Shown here: in pieces, positions 6,242-7,918 of the stretch
Layout: each line of letters starts with the position of its first letter
Position numbering within the stretch: the stretch's first letter is position 1
Assembly: GCA_021788955.1 (NCBI GenBank)
Contig: JAJYKC010000090.1
Location: 1 to 7,918, forward strand
Direction of reading: 5' to 3'
Origin: Acidobacteriota bacterium
Lineage (GTDB): Bacteria > Acidobacteriota > Terriglobia > Bryobacterales > Bryobacteraceae
Length of the DNA: 7,918 nucleotides
Notes under the pieces: model-generated
What the model saw: the letters and a program-made list of their open reading frames with translations, nothing else
The model's database searches: none
Told to the model about the DNA's origin: nothing
Made by a program: the position numbers and the translations under genes

Positions 6242-6544
6242 GTGGACGAAATCTTCGCACGCCTGGCGGAGGCCGGCATCCGGATTCTTCCCTTCGCGGA
6301 ACTGACGCAGCACATCGTTTTCGAGCGCGACGGCTTCATCGCGCTCGTCGAGCGGCATGGGGACGGCTTCGGGCAGGTTGGGTCCGCCGGACTCCTGGCG
6401 CAGGAAGGGTTTGCCACACTGGTCCAGCGGGCAGGACGGGGCTGGTTCGTGGCGCGGGGATTCGAGCGGGAGGCGACGGAGGCTGAAGCAGCGGCGCTCC
6501 GCCGCTTCAGCCAGGATCTTCGCCGCGCTCTCGGCGGCGATTAA
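6242..6544 (+). CDS. Hypothetical protein, 100 residues, GTG start
   Basis: I do not recognise this protein. It begins VDEIFARLAEAGIRILPFAELTQHIVF, continues through likely beta strands (DGFIALVER, EGFATLVQR, GWFVARGF), and ends in an alanine- and arginine-rich helix (EATEAEAAALRRFSQDLRRAL). It looks like a small soluble alpha/beta protein, with no cysteine, signal peptide or membrane segment. The GTG at 6242 is chosen because it follows the BFN stop by 11 bases; the frame is open back to 6092, but that part is a shadow of the BFN gene. Only a weak AGG about 10 bases upstream could serve as ribosome binding site. GC bias at third positions supports coding. It is probably the last gene of the operon, ending 6 bases before the stop of the convergent TPR gene. 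Confidence 0.7.
   Translation: MDEIFARLAEAGIRILPFAELTQHIVFERDGFIALVERHGDGFGQVGSAGLLAQEGFATLVQRAGRGWFVARGFEREATEAEAAALRRFSQDLRRALGGD
6481..6512. repeat. Perfect 9-bp inverted repeat forming an extended hairpin near a convergent gene end
   Basis: GGCTGAAGC (6481-6489) is the exact reverse complement of GCTTCAGCC (6504-6512). Inside it, GCGG (6491-6494) can pair with CCGC (6499-6502) across one A/C mismatch, leaving a CGCT tetraloop and a 13-bp stem in all. It lies within the last codons of the 100-residue gene, about 40 bases before the paired stop codons. There is no T-run on either side, so it is not a standard intrinsic terminator; it could slow polymerase or protect a 3' end in either direction. 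Confidence 0.5.
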
Positions 6545-6550
6545 ACTCAG

Positions 6551-7870
6551 CTACTGCTTGGTCCGGTGGTGCACCGGGCGCCGCACCGGTTCTGCCTTCA
6601 CCGGCCAACCCTCGACGTCCTTCTTCTGCACCGCAAAGGTCACGTTAAACGGGCTGGCGGTGAACTCCTTCGCCACGCCATTGAAGGAGATCGCGGTTCC
6701 CGGATCCGCCTTCCCGGGCAGCGGCGCGTCTAGATCGAGCGTCACTTCCGGCGTCGTCGAATCCGTAAGCGCCAGCACCAGTTTCTTCGGCCGCGTCTCG
6801 GGCTCCTGCGAGACCAGTTTCCCGCTGAACTTCTGAACGCCGCCGGCGCCGCCGGGCAGCGCGGCATCCTTCATGCTCGAGTCGAAGTAGCTCTGGCCGT
6901 TGGCCGCCGTCAACTGGTCCTTAATCGACTTCCAGAGCGCAAGAGAGGGGTTGGCAGCGCGTTCCTTGTTCTCTTGTTCGATCTTGGCCTTCTCGATGTC
7001 CACCTGGCTCAGGATCTTGAAGCTCGCCGGCGGATTGGCCGACGTCTTTGCCGTGCCCAGCAACTGGTCGAGCCCGTCCGCGCTGCCGTGGAACGTCGTG
7101 TAGGCCTTCGTAAGATACGCCTTCACCTGATCGCGGCCACCGGGATTGAGCGAGCCGGGACCATCGAAAGCCGCCGCCCGCGCAAAGTCATAAAGCGCCG
7201 CGCCCTGCTTATCCGGGTTCTTTTCGGCCAAAATCGTCGTCCCGCGCCAGTAGGAAACCTGTCCGGCGTTCGGGTTCGCCGCCAGGCTGGCCGTGAACTC
7301 CTTCTCCGCCGTGTCGTTATCCTTCTTCTCCATCGCCACCCAGCCGAGCGTCGTGTGGGCGGTGGCCGTAAAGGAAAGCTGCTCCTTCGTCTTCTCCCAG
7401 TCCGCGTCGCTCATCTGTGCCGGCTTCTTGGCATCGAGCAGACCCTGCGCCGCCTTCTGCCCGAAGTCGAGATTATCGGGTGTCGGCGACGCCAGTGGCG
7501 TCTCGATGGTCGCCCAGTACAGCGCGGTGACGTTGCCGGGGTCGGTGGCGAGCAGGTCCTTTGCCGCGCTGATCGCATCCTGCGGCTTGCCGGCCTGCGC
7601 GTACGTCGTCACAAACAGGGTGCTGCGCTGGTTCTTGTAATCGGACGTGGGGTATTTTTCCGCCCACGACTTCAGCAGATCGACCCGCTTGGCGGGATCG
7701 GTCTCTTTTGTGATCGAGACGTAGAGATCATACTCGGCCCGATCTTTCCATTGCGGTCCGTTCTGCGCCTGGCCGAACACACTGCCCGCGCCCAATGTCA
7801 GCAGCATCGCCATTACGGCGCCCGCCGCGCTTGCTTTCACCGCCGAATTCCGTTTCATCGAGAAAAACAC
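6551..7870 (-). CDS. Exported TPR-repeat protein with beta-rich C-terminal domain
   Basis: Residues are numbered from the Met at 7858. An N-terminal signal peptide (basic MKRNSAVK, hydrophobic core at about 11-25, likely cleavage near GSVFG/QAQ at 29-30) sends the protein across the inner membrane. Residues 38-115 and 162-270 look like tetratricopeptide helices, for example SAAKDLLATDPGNVTALYWA and TLGWVAMEKKDNDTAEKEF. A helical linker (285-320) rich in Lys and Glu leads to a glycine-rich hinge and a strand-rich domain at 342-418 (KFSGKLVSQEP, KKLVLALTDS, AISFNGVAKEF, FNVTFAVQKKDVEGW), possibly OB-like. The GTG at 7870 is taken as start because GGGAGG lies 6 bases before it; the ATG at 7858 is the alternative and keeps the same signal peptide. 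There are no cysteines. TPR proteins usually scaffold other proteins; the partner is unknown. I recall similar acidobacterial proteins without assigned function. Confidence 0.82.
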   Translation of the reverse strand: MFFSMKRNSAVKASAAGAVMAMLLTLGAGSVFGQAQNGPQWKDRAEYDLYVSITKETDPAKRVDLLKSWAEKYPTSDYKNQRSTLFVTTYAQAGKPQDAISAAKDLLATDPGNVTALYWATIETPLASPTPDNLDFGQKAAQGLLDAKKPAQMSDADWEKTKEQLSFTATAHTTLGWVAMEKKDNDTAEKEFTASLAANPNAGQVSYWRGTTILAEKNPDKQGAALYDFARAAAFDGPGSLNPGGRDQVKAYLTKAYTTFHGSADGLDQLLGTAKTSANPPASFKILSQVDIEKAKIEQENKERAANPSLALWKSIKDQLTAANGQSYFDSSMKDAALPGGAGGVQKFSGKLVSQEPETRPKKLVLALTDSTTPEVTLDLDAPLPGKADPGTAISFNGVAKEFTASPFNVTFAVQKKDVEGWPVKAEPVRRPVHHRTKQ

Positions 7871-7876
7871 CAGCAC

Positions 7877-7882
7877 CCTCCC
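7877..7882 (-). promoter_or_regulatory. Ribosome binding site deciding the TPR-gene start
   Basis: On the minus strand GGGAGG is followed by 6 bases and then GTG at 7870. Its distance to the ATG at 7858 is 18 bases, too far for normal initiation. The in-frame codons at 7888 (GTG) and 7885 (ATG) lie upstream of or at this site and have no Shine-Dalgarno sequence of their own. Confidence 0.6.
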
Positions 7883-7918
7883 CATCACTTTTATGATTCG
7901 CTTCTTCCGTCCGGCTGC

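Noticed and set aside
6563..6577. Hairpin CCGGTG-GTG-CACCGG as terminator of the TPR gene or the plus operon
   Set aside because: It has a short stem and a 3-base loop, lies inside the TPR coding sequence, and no T-run follows on either strand.
1..7918. tRNA, rRNA, CRISPR, insertion sequence, phage or toxin-antitoxin elements
   Set aside because: I saw no tRNA-like arms, repeat-spacer pattern, transposase, integrase or flanking inverted repeats by reading both strands.

Overview
The window is GC-rich, densely packed bacterial chromosome. It most likely comes from an acidobacterium of the Solibacter/Bryobacter type. That assignment is an inference from the gene set: a DUF6677-like membrane protein, a miaB-bifunctional nuclease operon, an HpnJ-type hopanoid radical SAM enzyme, and an exported TPR protein with the '...GQAQ' signal-peptide ending common in that phylum. 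No mobile element, CRISPR array, rRNA or tRNA is visible, and no gap between genes exceeds about 120 bases.

Layout: (1) 1-1349, plus strand: the 3' part of an amidase-signature hydrolase whose start lies outside the window. (2) 3633-1353, minus strand: a tight three-gene operon of an HpnJ-like cobalamin-binding radical SAM enzyme followed by two small paralogous four-helix DMT/EamA-type transporter subunits, the last two joined by an ATGA overlap. It meets the amidase tail to tail with 3 bases between stop codons. (3) 3634-3753: a 120-base divergent intergenic region in which each flanking gene has a TANNNT hexamer exactly 7 bases before its start codon and no good Shine-Dalgarno site. (4) 3754-6544, plus strand: a five-gene operon of a DUF6677-like membrane protein, a 62-residue two-helix membrane protein, the tRNA methylthiotransferase miaB, a bifunctional nuclease (BFN/DUF151) protein and an unrecognised 100-residue protein. 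(5) 7870-6551, minus strand: an exported TPR-repeat protein with a beta-rich C-terminal domain, converging on the operon with 6 bases between stops.

How the genes may work together: HpnJ is known in other bacteria to form the cyclitol ether head group of bacteriohopanetriol from the glucosamine form. Its apparent co-transcription with a paired small-DMT transporter resembling the ArnE/ArnF flippase arrangement suggests, as a hypothesis, that the pair moves a hopanoid or its sugar precursor across the inner membrane. The plus-strand operon joins tRNA A37 modification (MiaB) to a BFN-family protein and two small membrane proteins of unknown role. The most interesting material is the hpnJ-DMT-DMT module, the possible leaderless divergent promoters, and the uncharacterised small proteins around miaB.
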